A model generated the notes under the pieces. The model saw only the letters and a list, made by a program, of their open reading frames with translations, had not been told where the DNA came from and made no database searches. DNA of 64,000 bases from CAVUDO01 sp963740255. Its GTDB lineage: Bacteria > Actinomycetota > Actinomycetes > Mycobacteriales > Cryptosporangiaceae. Positions 7,193-15,270 of the stretch are shown piece after piece. The stretch's first letter is position 1. Each line of letters starts with the position of its first letter. Where the stretch lies: contig CAVUDO010000006.1 in the NCBI GenBank assembly GCA_963740255.1, positions 868,001-932,000 of the forward strand. Direction: 5' to 3'. A program made the position numbers and the translations under genes.

Positions 7193-7547
7193 GGTCGGCC
7201 TCGTCTGTCCCGAACCACAGGAAGCTGCTGGCTGGCAGCGGTCGAGCTTCGGTGCCGCCGAGCGAGGCTCCCGGCGTTCGTTTCGGCAATCGCTGGTAGC
7301 GGTCCAAGGTGTCCTCGGCATCGATTCGCGTGTCGCACGGCCCCGGTTGGTCGCACGCCAGGCAGCGGCCTGTCCAGGCCGAGGTGATGTGTTCCCGCGC
7401 CACCTGCTGAGCGGCGTCGATACGGCCCCGGGCCACGGCGGCGTAGTAGACAGTGGGCAGCGCTCTGACGCGGGCGTTGGCCGCCCGGGCCGCGGCCGTG
7501 CGCTCCCGCATGTGCGCCCCGTCGTGCAGGCTGCTCGACGCGCCCAT
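7185..7547 (-). CDS. hypothetical 120-aa protein with Cys pair
   Basis: ATG 7547 lies 8 nt after GAGGAG and starts a 120-residue protein. Its first half is helical and basic (MRERTAAARAANARVRALP, YYAAVARGRIDAAQQVARE). The middle holds a possible metal knuckle, GRCLACDQPGPCDTR, and the end is loose. I do not recognise a family. It overlaps the next small gene by 8 nt, so the two are an operon. Both are divergent from the XRE regulator gene across 124 nt that contain an inverted repeat. Such short soluble proteins are typical of actinobacterial integrated elements, which fits the lower GC here. Confidence 0.65.
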   Translation of the reverse strand: MGASSSLHDGAHMRERTAAARAANARVRALPTVYYAAVARGRIDAAQQVAREHITSAWTGRCLACDQPGPCDTRIDAEDTLDRYQRLPKRTPGASLGGTEARPLPASSFLWFGTDEADRG

Positions 7548-7559
7548 GCCGCTTCTCCT

Positions 7560-7610
7560 CGCTACCCCTGGCCAGCGCCGGACTCATCCGGCAAGCTCCT
7601 ACGGGTAGCG
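7560..7610. promoter_or_regulatory. inverted repeat in the divergent XRE promoter region
   Basis: CGCTACCC at 7560-7567 is matched by its exact reverse complement GGGTAGCG at 7603-7610. The right arm is also part of a local palindrome CTAC-GG-GTAG at 7599-7608. Position between divergent genes suggests binding sites for the XRE regulator encoded at 7672. This is inference from symmetry only. Confidence 0.4.
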
Positions 7611-7671
7611 TGGGATAGGTCACGTTCCGCAACAACGACCGCGACCGATTCACCGCGATTCAACAGGTGGA

Positions 7672-8637
7672 GTGAGGACGCTGAGCGCCAGCTTCGGGCA
7701 AGCTGTGAGAACGACCCGCCAAGCAGCCGGCGTGTCGCTCGCGAAGCTTGCACGGCTGACGACCTTCTCGGAAAGCCATCTGCGGAATATCGAGAACGGA
7801 CACCGGGTGGCGACCCGCGATCTGGCCGAAGCCTGCGACACAGCGCTGGGCGCAGGTGGCGTTCTCGTAGACTTCTTTGTCGCTGAACAGGATGGGGACG
7901 ATGTGCGACGGCGCGCGCTGCTCGGAGCCCTCGGCGCCATCTCAGGACTGGAACTCGTGCAGCCGCGCCTTATGGCGGAACGCCTGCGCGAAAGTCTCTT
8001 GTCAGCCTTGGGCACGGACGACTGGCATGAGCTGGCGACGGAGTACGGCTACCGCTTCATGGTCGATGCGCCGGGGACGTTCCGTGAGCAGCTAACCGGC
8101 GATTTGCTCATCCTCAGGCAGGCGATGACTGAATCCGATTCGATAGCGATGCGCTTGGCCGCCCCGCGCCTGATGATGCTGTACGGCATGACCACGGCGA
8201 ACTTGGGCCATGCCTCGGACGCCGCCCGCTGGTACCGCGCGGCGCGGCTGGCAGCCAAGCAAGTGAATGACTACAGGCTAGAGCAGTGGGTGCGGGGGCG
8301 AGAAGCATTCCGACGCAGTTACGAAGGCTCGGCCCCCAATGAAGTGCTGTCGCTGGCGAATGGGGTCGAGGATGTCGAAGCCAAGCTAGCCACCGCCCAA
8401 GCGTATGCCCGACTCGTCGAGCGGTGGAACGCAGAGTGGCGAGCGCATTCCCACGTCGGCTCGGAAGAGGCCGCTACGGCCATGCTGGAACTGCTGGCGG
8501 ACTTCGTGAGCTGGGGCGCTCTCTCAAGAGTCGATGCCATGACGGTCTTCATGGCCGCCAGCCATTTTATTATCACTGGTGAGCGCGGCAAGCTAGAGAA
8601 TTCGCTGGAACTTCTCCCCCAACGATTGGAGTCGTAG
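7672..8637 (+). CDS. XRE-family regulator with helical sensor domain
   Basis: GTG 7672 gives 321 residues. Residues about 8-62 are an XRE helix-turn-helix (FGQAVRTTRQAAGVSLAKLA, TTFSESHLRNIENGHRVATR). The remaining 250 residues are helical and TPR-like (RRRALLGALGAISGLELV, LAAPRLMMLYGMTTANLGHA, SDAARWYRAARLAAKQVNDY), as in a large actinobacterial class of XRE proteins that probably sense a small ligand or peptide. It is 1 nt ahead of a VOC gene and heads a three-gene operon. Codon use is less GC-rich than the flanks, suggesting horizontal origin. Confidence 0.85.
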   Translation: MRTLSASFGQAVRTTRQAAGVSLAKLARLTTFSESHLRNIENGHRVATRDLAEACDTALGAGGVLVDFFVAEQDGDDVRRRALLGALGAISGLELVQPRLMAERLRESLLSALGTDDWHELATEYGYRFMVDAPGTFREQLTGDLLILRQAMTESDSIAMRLAAPRLMMLYGMTTANLGHASDAARWYRAARLAAKQVNDYRLEQWVRGREAFRRSYEGSAPNEVLSLANGVEDVEAKLATAQAYARLVERWNAEWRAHSHVGSEEAATAMLELLADFVSWGALSRVDAMTVFMAASHFIITGERGKLENSLELLPQRLES

Positions 8638-8638
8638 T

Positions 8639-9058
8639 ATGCAGGCACAGATAGACCACGTCGTTGTGTGGGTGGGCGACCCGCTGGCGGCTGTTGACTT
8701 CTACCAGGACGTCGTCGGTCTCGCCGGCTTGCGTGTCGCGGAGTACCGCGACGGCAAAGCTCCGTTCCCCAGCCTGCGCGTCTCCGACAACTCACTGATT
8801 GATCTGATGGCCCGTTCCGGTGCGCCGAAACTCGACGCCTCCTACGGCACCGAAGGCACAGCCGGGAACCTGATTAACCATATCTGTCTGGCAATGGATC
8901 ACGCCGACTTTGTATCGCTGCGTGAACGCCTGGAAGCGCGCGGCATACGGATTCTCGCCACAATGGCGCAGTCCTTCGGCGCGCGCGGCCTGGCTCCGGA
9001 AACCTTCTACTTCTGTGACCCGGATTCCAATGTGATCGAGGCGCGGTACTACGCGTGA
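8639..9058 (+). CDS. VOC-family metalloprotein
   Basis: The 139-residue protein begins MQAQIDHVVVWVGDPLAAVDFY, with His 7 in the classic first metal-ligand position. It continues with NHICLAMDHADFVSLRERL (second-half His) and ends DPDSNVIEARYY, where the Glu can be the last ligand. This ligand pattern is what a functional VOC enzyme needs. The start is separated by a single base from the XRE stop codon, and its own TGA overlaps the next GTG. It is therefore a strictly coupled middle gene of the XRE-VOC-DUF6624 operon. Candidate roles are lyase, dioxygenase or drug-binding protein; nothing narrows it further. Confidence 0.82.
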   Translation: MQAQIDHVVVWVGDPLAAVDFYQDVVGLAGLRVAEYRDGKAPFPSLRVSDNSLIDLMARSGAPKLDASYGTEGTAGNLINHICLAMDHADFVSLRERLEARGIRILATMAQSFGARGLAPETFYFCDPDSNVIEARYYA

Positions 9059-9591
9059 ACGATCGGCCGCCCACGGCTGACCCCGTCGCGCGGGAACTCC
9101 TCGCCATGATGGAGCTCGACCAGACGTTCTTGCCGCCTGACGCCTCCTGCTCCGAGGAAGAGCGGGAAGCGACAGGCGACCGCGAGGTCCAGCGCCGCAC
9201 CCTCCACGCGGAACGACTCAAGCAGATCATTGCCGAGCACGGCTGGCCGACCATTCCCAGAGTCGGTGCCCGGGCGTCGACCGCCGCTTGGCTCCTGGTC
9301 CAGCACGCGGACCACGACCCCGCCTTCCAGCGCGCCTGTCTGAGCTTGATGACCGACCAGCCGTCCGGCCACGTCGGCGCCATGGAAATCGCCTACCTCA
9401 CGGACCGCGTCCTGGTAGCCGAGGGCGAGCCGCAGGTCTACGGCACCCAGCTCACCGAGACCGACGACGGCAGCTACGTTTTCCACACCATCCGGAACCC
9501 CGAGACGGTCGATGAGCGTCGAGCCGCTGCTGGCCTGAGCACGCTGGCCGAGTACAAGGCGGGGCACGACGAGATGGTGCGCGAGACGTAG
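9055..9591 (+). CDS. DUF6624-like protein
   Basis: GTG 9055 overlaps the preceding stop (GTGA) and starts a 178-residue protein. Recognisable blocks are HAERLKQIIAEHGWPTI, RVGARASTAAWLLVQHADHD, AYLTDRVLVAEGEPQVYGTQ and STLAEYKAGHDEMV. They match the DUF6624 family, often described only as an accessory domain in bacteria. The conserved His-Ala-Asp-His and Tyr-Gly-Thr-Gln residues hint at an enzymatic pocket, but no reaction is known to me. It is the last gene of the XRE operon. It converges on the alpha/beta hydrolase after 47 nt, which marks the right edge of the accessory patch. Confidence 0.78.
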   Translation: MNDRPPTADPVARELLAMMELDQTFLPPDASCSEEEREATGDREVQRRTLHAERLKQIIAEHGWPTIPRVGARASTAAWLLVQHADHDPAFQRACLSLMTDQPSGHVGAMEIAYLTDRVLVAEGEPQVYGTQLTETDDGSYVFHTIRNPETVDERRAAAGLSTLAEYKAGHDEMVRET

Positions 9592-9638
9592 CCCGCTCGC
9601 GCTGCGCCGCGCCCCGAAACGCGGAGGAGAGGCGGTAG

Positions 9639-10541
9639 TCAGCTAACGGCCGGCCTGAGCTTTGACCGCGCGTAGCGGAGCAGTGCCCCTGCCCCGGCGT
9701 GGCGGCGCCAAAACTCACGCAGCGTGGCCACCGTGGATGCGGTGTTCTCGATCGCGGGGGAGTGCACGGCCTCGGGGATCACGACGTGGGCGGCACCGAG
9801 CCGGCGGGCCATCTCGGCCTGCGTGGCCGGCTGCCAGGCGTCGTCGTCCGCACCGTGGCAGACCAGCAGCGGGACACCGGAGGCCGCCAGCTCGTCGACC
9901 CGGTCGGGTTCGCTCAGCAGCGCGTTGCCCATGCCCTTGAGCCCCGCCGCCGACGACGCGATGAACCGGGTCTTGAGGAAGGCCCGCAGCTCCGGCGGGC
10001 CCTCCCGCCAGCGGGCGTCGCCGGCCGCCAGCCGCTCCACCGCCTCGTACACCACGGCCATGCCCCGCGCCAGCAGGGGTTCGAGCGCGTCCATCCGCTC
10101 GCGGCGCGAGCCGCCGAGCGCCGCGGGTCCGGAGCCCATCAGGGTCAACGACCGGAACGACGCCGGCTCGGCGAGCACCGCGGCCCGGGCGACCAGCCCT
10201 CCGAACGAGTGCCCGACCAGGTGGACCGGGCCGGCGTCGAGCTCCTTCACCACGGCGCAGACCACCATGCCCAGCCAGTCGACGCTGTAGGCGGCGTGGT
10301 CGGTCGGCCCCACGGACTCGTACTGACCCGGCTGGTCCATCGCGACGACCCGGTAACCGGCGTCGGCCAGCGGGTCGAGCAGCGGGGCGAAGTCCTCCTT
10401 GCTGCCCGTGTAGCCCGGGACGAACAGCGCGGTGGCGCGGGTGGGCGCCGCGTGCCGCGGGAGGCTGTCGAGGACGCCGACCACGCCGTCGGGCAGGTCC
10501 AGCACGCGGGCCGCGGCGCGGTGGGCGCTGATCTGACTCAC
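9639..10541 (-). CDS. alpha/beta-fold hydrolase
   Basis: The 300-residue protein has a complete catalytic triad: nucleophile Ser in GHSFGG after strand 5, Asp in CHGADDDAW, and His in AVHSP near the C-terminus. Oxyanion-side sequence FVPGYTGSKEDF and MDQPGQYESVGP are typical of actinobacterial lipase/esterase-like hydrolases. There is no signal peptide, so the enzyme is cytosolic. Substrate is unknown. It is transcribed alone, facing away from the DUF2231 gene with a 150-nt gap. Confidence 0.87.
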   Translation of the reverse strand: MSQISAHRAAARVLDLPDGVVGVLDSLPRHAAPTRATALFVPGYTGSKEDFAPLLDPLADAGYRVVAMDQPGQYESVGPTDHAAYSVDWLGMVVCAVVKELDAGPVHLVGHSFGGLVARAAVLAEPASFRSLTLMGSGPAALGGSRRERMDALEPLLARGMAVVYEAVERLAAGDARWREGPPELRAFLKTRFIASSAAGLKGMGNALLSEPDRVDELAASGVPLLVCHGADDDAWQPATQAEMARRLGAAHVVIPEAVHSPAIENTASTVATLREFWRRHAGAGALLRYARSKLRPAVS

Positions 10542-10691
10542 GGTCTCAGTGTGCCCCTTTCCCGGCCTTCCGGGCGGTCGTCGCCGGCTGAACTACGGTG
10601 GACCTCCCGGTGCGCACGGCGGTGTACTGGTATCGAACCGTGCACACCCGTTCGGCGTGTTACCCGGTGACCGCCCGCACTCGGAGGAACC

Positions 10692-11213
10692 ATGCCTGAA
10701 GAGATCTTCGGAATCCCGGCGCACCCGCTGATGGTGCACGCACCGGTGGTGCTGGTGCCGCTGACCGCGCTGGTCGCGTTCGTCTACGGCCTGGTGCCGC
10801 CATTGCGCAGACACGTCGGCTGGCTTCTCGCGCTGCTCGCCCTGGCCTCGGCGGGCACCGCGGTGGGCGCGGTGCTCAGCGGCGAGGCGTTCGCCGCGAA
10901 GCTGGGCAGCTCGCCGGCGATCACCCGGCACCAGGACCTGGGCGAGACGATGCGCAACGCGGCGCTGCTGCTGGCCGTCGTCGCGGTGGCGCTCGTGGTG
11001 GTCGACTGGATCCGGATCCGGCGTGGGCGCGCGGCCGCGGCGAACGACGGCCCCGGTGCGGCGGCGAGCCCCGGTAGCGGACGGCTGCTGCTCGTCGGCG
11101 TGTCCGTCGTGCTCACCCTCGGCCTGCTGGGACTGGCCGGGGTGGCCACGGCGTACGCCGTCCGGGCCGGCCACACCGGTGCGGAGATGGTGTGGGGGCA
11201 GGTCGAGGGCTGA
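10692..11213 (+). CDS. DUF2231 membrane protein
   Basis: The 173-residue protein has four predicted membrane helices. It carries the family signatures IPAHPLMVHAPVVLVPL near the N-terminus, ITRHQDLGETMRNAALL in the middle, and GHTGAEMVWG at the very end. Histidines in HPLMVH, RHQD and GHTG are positioned as in other DUF2231 proteins, where haem or metal binding has been suspected. ATG 10692 follows GAGGAACC. It converges on the thiolase gene 18 nt downstream. Function unknown; some homologues neighbour redox genes. Confidence 0.88.
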   Translation: MPEEIFGIPAHPLMVHAPVVLVPLTALVAFVYGLVPPLRRHVGWLLALLALASAGTAVGAVLSGEAFAAKLGSSPAITRHQDLGETMRNAALLLAVVAVALVVVDWIRIRRGRAAAANDGPGAAASPGSGRLLLVGVSVVLTLGLLGLAGVATAYAVRAGHTGAEMVWGQVEG

Positions 11214-11231
11214 TCGCCAGCGGCCCGCGGG

Positions 11232-12464
11232 TCAGCTCAGGCGTTCCAGCACCATCGCCATGCCCTGGCCGCCGCCGACGCACATGGTCTCCAGCCCGAA
11301 CTGCTTGTCGCGCGAGCGGAGGCCGTTGACCAACGTGCCGGTGATCCGGGCACCGGTCATCCCGAACGGGTGGCCCACCGCGATCGCGCCGCCGTGGACG
11401 TTGAGCCGGTCGAGGTCGATGCCCAGGTCGCGGTAGGACGGGATCACCTGGGCGGCGAACGCCTCGTTGATTTCGACTAGGTCCATGTCGCCGATCGTCA
11501 TGCCGGCCAGGGCCAGCGCCCGCTTGGATGCCTCCACCGGGCCGAGGCCCATGATCTCCGGCGAGAGCGCCGACACACCCGTGGAGACGATCCGGGCCAG
11601 CGGTTCGACGCCGAGCTGACGGGCCTTGGCGCCGCTGGTGACCACCACCGCGGCGGCACCGTCGTTGAGCGGACAGCAGTTGCCGGCGGTGACCCGGCCG
11701 TCGGGGCGGAACACCGGCTTGAGCCCGGCCACGGCCTCCAGCGTCACGCCGGGCCGCGGGCCGTCGTCCGTGGCGACGAGCGCGCCGTCCGGGGTGAACA
11801 CCGGGGTGATCTCCCGTTCCCAGAAGCCGTCCGCGATGGCCTTCTCGGCGAGGTTCTGCGACCGGACGCCGAACGCGTCCATGTCCTCGCGGGTGACCCC
11901 CTTGGCCTGGGCCAGGTTCTCGGCCGTCTGCCCCATCGCGAGGTAGACGTTCGGGACGGCGCCGTCCAGCCGCGGGTCCTGCCACCGCACCCCGCCCCCG
12001 GCCGCGGTGGCGGCCCGGGCCTCGGCCTCGGCGAACACGGGGTTGTGGGTGTCGGGATGGCCGTCGGCGTTCCCCCTCGCGTACCGGGACACCGTCTCCA
12101 CCCCGGCCGACACGAACGCCTCGCCCTCGCCTGCCCTGATTGCGTGGAACGCCATCCGGGTGGTCTGCAGCGACGAGCCGCAGTACCGATTGACGGTGGC
12201 GCCGGGGAGGCCGTCCAGACCCAGCAGGATCGACACCACCCGGGCCAGGTTGAAGCCCTGCTCACCGGCGGGCTGGCCGCAGCCGACGAGCAGGTCGTCG
12301 AGCTCGCGGGGGTCGAGGGCGGGCACCTTGTCCAGCGCGGCCTGGACGATGGTGGCGGTGAGGTCGTCCGGCCGGAGGTCCTTCAGCGAACCCTTCACGG
12401 CCCGGCCGATGGGCGAACGGGCGGTCGCGAGGATGACGGCGTCGCGGTCGGCGAACTGGGCCAT
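11232..12464 (-). CDS. acetyl-CoA acetyltransferase (thiolase)
   Basis: The 410-residue protein is a full-length thiolase. The acyl-accepting Cys is at about residue 95 (NRYCGSSLQTT). The second active-site region includes EINEAFAAQ, His 365 in VGHPFGMTGAR and Cys 395 in METMCVGGGQG. The enzyme should condense or cleave acyl-CoA with CoA in beta-oxidation or acetoacetyl-CoA formation. ATG 12464 is preceded by GGGAGGTCACC. It stands alone between the DUF2231 and SGNH genes. Substrate chain length cannot be told from sequence; similar proteins are often annotated FadA-like. Confidence 0.93.
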   Translation of the reverse strand: MAQFADRDAVILATARSPIGRAVKGSLKDLRPDDLTATIVQAALDKVPALDPRELDDLLVGCGQPAGEQGFNLARVVSILLGLDGLPGATVNRYCGSSLQTTRMAFHAIRAGEGEAFVSAGVETVSRYARGNADGHPDTHNPVFAEAEARAATAAGGGVRWQDPRLDGAVPNVYLAMGQTAENLAQAKGVTREDMDAFGVRSQNLAEKAIADGFWEREITPVFTPDGALVATDDGPRPGVTLEAVAGLKPVFRPDGRVTAGNCCPLNDGAAAVVVTSGAKARQLGVEPLARIVSTGVSALSPEIMGLGPVEASKRALALAGMTIGDMDLVEINEAFAAQVIPSYRDLGIDLDRLNVHGGAIAVGHPFGMTGARITGTLVNGLRSRDKQFGLETMCVGGGQGMAMVLERLS

Positions 12465-12551
12465 GGCTGGTGACCTCCCGGCTGGGGGCGTGTTACCGCT
12501 CGGTAGTTTCGAACCTAGCGCAGCCGCCCGGCCGTCGGGAGGCGGCCGCGG

Positions 12552-13322
12552 TCAACCCTGGGTCGAGCCGGCCCGGCAGGCTTCGAAGACCGCCGGGTAG
12601 AGTGCCAGCGCCCAGAGCTGGTAGCCGTCCGCCGAGGGGTGGTAGCCGTCCGCCGACAGGGTGCCCGGATCGGCCCGGAAGACCCCACCGGTGCGGGTGG
12701 CGAGATCGACCGGGATTCCGCCGGCGTGCACCGTGGCCCGTTCGGTCGCGGCCGCGACCCGGCGGCCTGACCAGGCCATGATCTCGCGCAGCGGCCGGCT
12801 GAAGTTCCGGGCCGCGGCGAGGTCGGGGCAGGTGCCCACCACCACGGCGGCGCCCGCGGCGGTCAGCCGGCCCAGGGCGGCCGCCGTCTCGGCTTCCACC
12901 ACGTCGACCGCCGTGAACCCGATCGCGTCCTCGCCGCCGATCAGCACCACGGCCACGTCGGGTGCCCCGTGTACGAGCGCCCGGGCGACCTGGGCGTCGA
13001 GGTCGGTGGCCCGGGAACCCGACACCGCCACCGAGGTCAGCTGGATCCGGCGGCCGGTGGCCGCGAGGAGTTCGGCCAGCCGTCCGCCGACCGTCTCGGC
13101 GGTGTTGTCGACGCCGATGCCGGCCGCCGTGGAGTCGCCGAACACGACCAGACGCAGCGTCGGTCCGGAGCCGAACGTGCCGGACGCGGGGGGCGCGAGG
13201 TCGGAGGAGAGGTACCGCCGCCGCTTGGCGATCAGGCCCTGCACCACCATCAGGGAGGCCGCGGCGCCAGCCAGCGCGACCGTGCCGACGGCCCCGCCGA
13301 GTGCCACCCTGCGTGCGCTCAC
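12552..13322 (-). CDS. SGNH/GDSL hydrolase, divergent copy
   Basis: GTG 13322 overlaps the upstream gene's TGA (GTGA) and gives 256 residues. An N-terminal membrane anchor or signal (GGAVGTVALAGAAASLMVVQ) is followed by the SGNH core. Block I is VFGDSTAAGIGVD with the nucleophile Ser, and the C-terminal DGYHPSADGY supplies Asp and His. In block III the usual Gly-x-Asn-Asp reads Gly-Gly-Glu-Asp (LIGGEDAIGF), so the oxyanion-hole Asn is replaced by Glu. It is paralogous to the upstream SGNH protein. Acting outside the membrane on ester or acetyl groups is likely, but activity may be altered. Confidence 0.85.
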   Translation of the reverse strand: MSARRVALGGAVGTVALAGAAASLMVVQGLIAKRRRYLSSDLAPPASGTFGSGPTLRLVVFGDSTAAGIGVDNTAETVGGRLAELLAATGRRIQLTSVAVSGSRATDLDAQVARALVHGAPDVAVVLIGGEDAIGFTAVDVVEAETAAALGRLTAAGAAVVVGTCPDLAAARNFSRPLREIMAWSGRRVAAATERATVHAGGIPVDLATRTGGVFRADPGTLSADGYHPSADGYQLWALALYPAVFEACRAGSTQG

Positions 13323-14455
13323 GTCGCCCCCTCGACCGCCCGTTCCCTCTCCCCATTGTCCCGGACCGCCGCGGCTTCCGGCGAGCCTTCCGGTGGAGCC
13401 TGTCCGGACGGCTGAGCGCCGGTCGAGGGCGGTGTGGCGGGTGGTTCGGGGCTCGGTGCCGACGCATCGGGCCGGGCCGGGTCGCCGCCGAGCACCCGGA
13501 TCCGGTGCCGCAGCTCCGCCCAGGTGCCCCACGGTCCGCGGGCCCGGCCGGCGACCGCGGTCGCGGTGACCTCGGTGCCGGCGGCGTCCACGGCCTCCAC
13601 CGCGGCCGAGGGCAGTGAACGGACGCCCTCGCCGCGGTCCGACCGCGGGGCGGCGGCCGGGTCGTCGCCGACGCCGAGCGCGGCCGCCAGGGAGGGAAGG
13701 ATCGCCGACACGGCTCGTGCATACCCCGCGGCGGAGGGGTGGAACCGGTCCTCGGAGAACAGTTCGCCCGGATGGGCGGCGAACTCCGGGCCGAGCAGGT
13801 CGGCGAGCGACACCGTGCGGCCGCCCGCCTCGACCGTGGCGATCGTCTGCGCGGCACCGAGGTCGCGGCTCAACCGGCGGGCGATCCACCGCAGGGGCTG
13901 CGGGATCGGTCGGATCGTCCCCAGGTCCGGGCAGGTGCCGACGACGACCCGGATGTCGGCGCCGACCAGCCCGCGTACCGCCCTCCTGAGGTGTCCGACG
14001 GACACCGACTGGCGGACCCGGTGCGTGACGTCGTTGCCGCCGACCAGGATCACCGCCGCGTGCGGCCGTTCCAGCAGGGCGGTGTCGACCTGGGCGCCCA
14101 GGTGCCGGCTCTCGGCACCGATCATCGCCACCGAGACGATCCGCACGGGCCGCCGGGCGAGTTGCGCGAGCCCGGTGGCGAACATCGCCCCGGGCGTCTC
14201 GGCCACCGTGTCCACGCCGTACCCGAGCATGCTGGAGTCACCCAGCAGTGCCAGCGTGAGGGGCTCACCGGCGAACTCGGCGCCGTAGTGGCCGCCCGCG
14301 CAGGGCGGGCCGAACTCCCGCGGCTGGATCGCCCGCCGCGCCTGCATCGCCTGCCGGACGAGAACTGCGGCCAGCACCGCTCCCAGCACGCTGAGGCCGC
14401 CGCCCCCGTATGCCGCGGCGACCGCGATCCGCCGCGCCCGTGCCACCCGACCCAT
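13319..14455 (-). CDS. SGNH/GDSL hydrolase with long C-terminal tail
   Basis: ATG 14455 follows a GAAGGGG tract and gives 378 residues. A membrane segment at about 10-30 (AAAYGGGGLSVLGAVLAAVL) anchors the SGNH domain. Block I is LLGDSSMLGYGVD, block III VGGNDVTHR has the intact Asn, VVVGTCPDLGT follows, and DRFHPSAAGYA gives the catalytic Asp and His. About 120 residues rich in Pro, Ala and Gly follow the domain and are probably disordered. The downstream paralogue starts within its stop codon. Extracytoplasmic lipase, acetyl esterase or peptidoglycan/arabinogalactan-related roles are possible. Confidence 0.87.
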   Translation of the reverse strand: MGRVARARRIAVAAAYGGGGLSVLGAVLAAVLVRQAMQARRAIQPREFGPPCAGGHYGAEFAGEPLTLALLGDSSMLGYGVDTVAETPGAMFATGLAQLARRPVRIVSVAMIGAESRHLGAQVDTALLERPHAAVILVGGNDVTHRVRQSVSVGHLRRAVRGLVGADIRVVVGTCPDLGTIRPIPQPLRWIARRLSRDLGAAQTIATVEAGGRTVSLADLLGPEFAAHPGELFSEDRFHPSAAGYARAVSAILPSLAAALGVGDDPAAAPRSDRGEGVRSLPSAAVEAVDAAGTEVTATAVAGRARGPWGTWAELRHRIRVLGGDPARPDASAPSPEPPATPPSTGAQPSGQAPPEGSPEAAAVRDNGERERAVEGAT

Positions 14456-14673
14456 GACCGCACCCCTTCCCCGTCCGGGAACCACAACGGCCACGACCGG
14501 GGCCGTGGCCGCACGCGCTGGACGCCGTTCCCGTCACCCTGGACACGTCGATCAACCTGGTTGCAGGGTAGCTCGCACCCCCACGCGAACCGGTTCGCTC
14601 GATCGGCGACACGACACATATCGGTCGAACCAGACGATCCCGCGAAACGCAACCGGCTCAGCGTCGACCCGGC

Positions 14674-15174
14674 TCAGCGTCCGTCGCGTGGACGCGGGGC
14701 GACCTGTCCGGCGTCAACCTCCGCGTTTCCCTCGGCCGTCGCGTCGGACCGGCGGTAGCGGACAGCGTGGACGTCGAGGTCTTCGCCGCACTCGGTGCAG
14801 CGCAGAACCTGGTCGACCGCGCCGCCGTCCGCACGGTGGGTCAACGTCAGCGGCGGCGCGTCGCTGAGCCACCGGTCACCCCAGTGCATCAGGGCGACCG
14901 TGACGCCGTAGAGGTCCCGGCCCTTGTCGGTGAGCCGGTACTCCTCGCGGGGCGGGCGGTCGCTGTAGGGCCGCCGTTCCAGGATCTGGTGCTCGACGAG
15001 CTTGCCCAGACGGTCGGACAGGATGTTCCGGGCCACGCCGAGGTTGCGCTGGAAGTCCGCGAAGCGGCGCACCCCGAAGAAGCACTCGCGCAGCACCAGG
15101 AACGTCCAGCGGTCGCCGACCTCGTCGAGCGCGGCCGCGACCGAGTCGTTCCGATGATCGCCTGGTCGCCCCAT
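14674..15174 (-). CDS. HxlR-family winged-helix regulator
   Basis: The 166-residue protein has the HxlR winged helix in its first 105 residues: LDEVGDRWTFLVLRECFFG, FADFQRNLGVARNILSDRL and EYRLTDKGRDL. The C-terminal part adds a CTECGEDLD knuckle that may bind zinc and is seen in actinobacterial members. HxlR proteins are dimeric and often respond to reactive carbonyls or phenolics. It is divergent from the enoyl-CoA hydratase gene, and a short imperfect palindrome lies in the 96-nt gap. Regulation of that neighbour is likely. Confidence 0.88.
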   Translation of the reverse strand: MGRPGDHRNDSVAAALDEVGDRWTFLVLRECFFGVRRFADFQRNLGVARNILSDRLGKLVEHQILERRPYSDRPPREEYRLTDKGRDLYGVTVALMHWGDRWLSDAPPLTLTHRADGGAVDQVLRCTECGEDLDVHAVRYRRSDATAEGNAEVDAGQVAPRPRDGR

Positions 15175-15195
15175 GCTGTGAGGCTATCCCCGAAT

Positions 15196-15212
15196 GGTTG
15201 CATTTTGCGACC
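15196..15212. promoter_or_regulatory. candidate HxlR operator
   Basis: GGTTGCA at 15196-15202 and TGCGACC at 15206-15212 form a dyad with one mismatch and a 3-nt spacer, in the short divergent promoter region of the HxlR gene and the hydratase gene. Assignment rests on position and symmetry only. Confidence 0.35.
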
Positions 15213-15270
15213 GACCCTGCTTGAGTGGCTGGTAGCGAAACAAAACCTACTAAGGCCGAAGGGGACGTCC

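Noticed and set aside
6720..9640. Integrase or tRNA attachment site at the edges of the accessory patch
   Set aside because: No tRNA gene, integrase or direct repeat pair was found flanking either patch.
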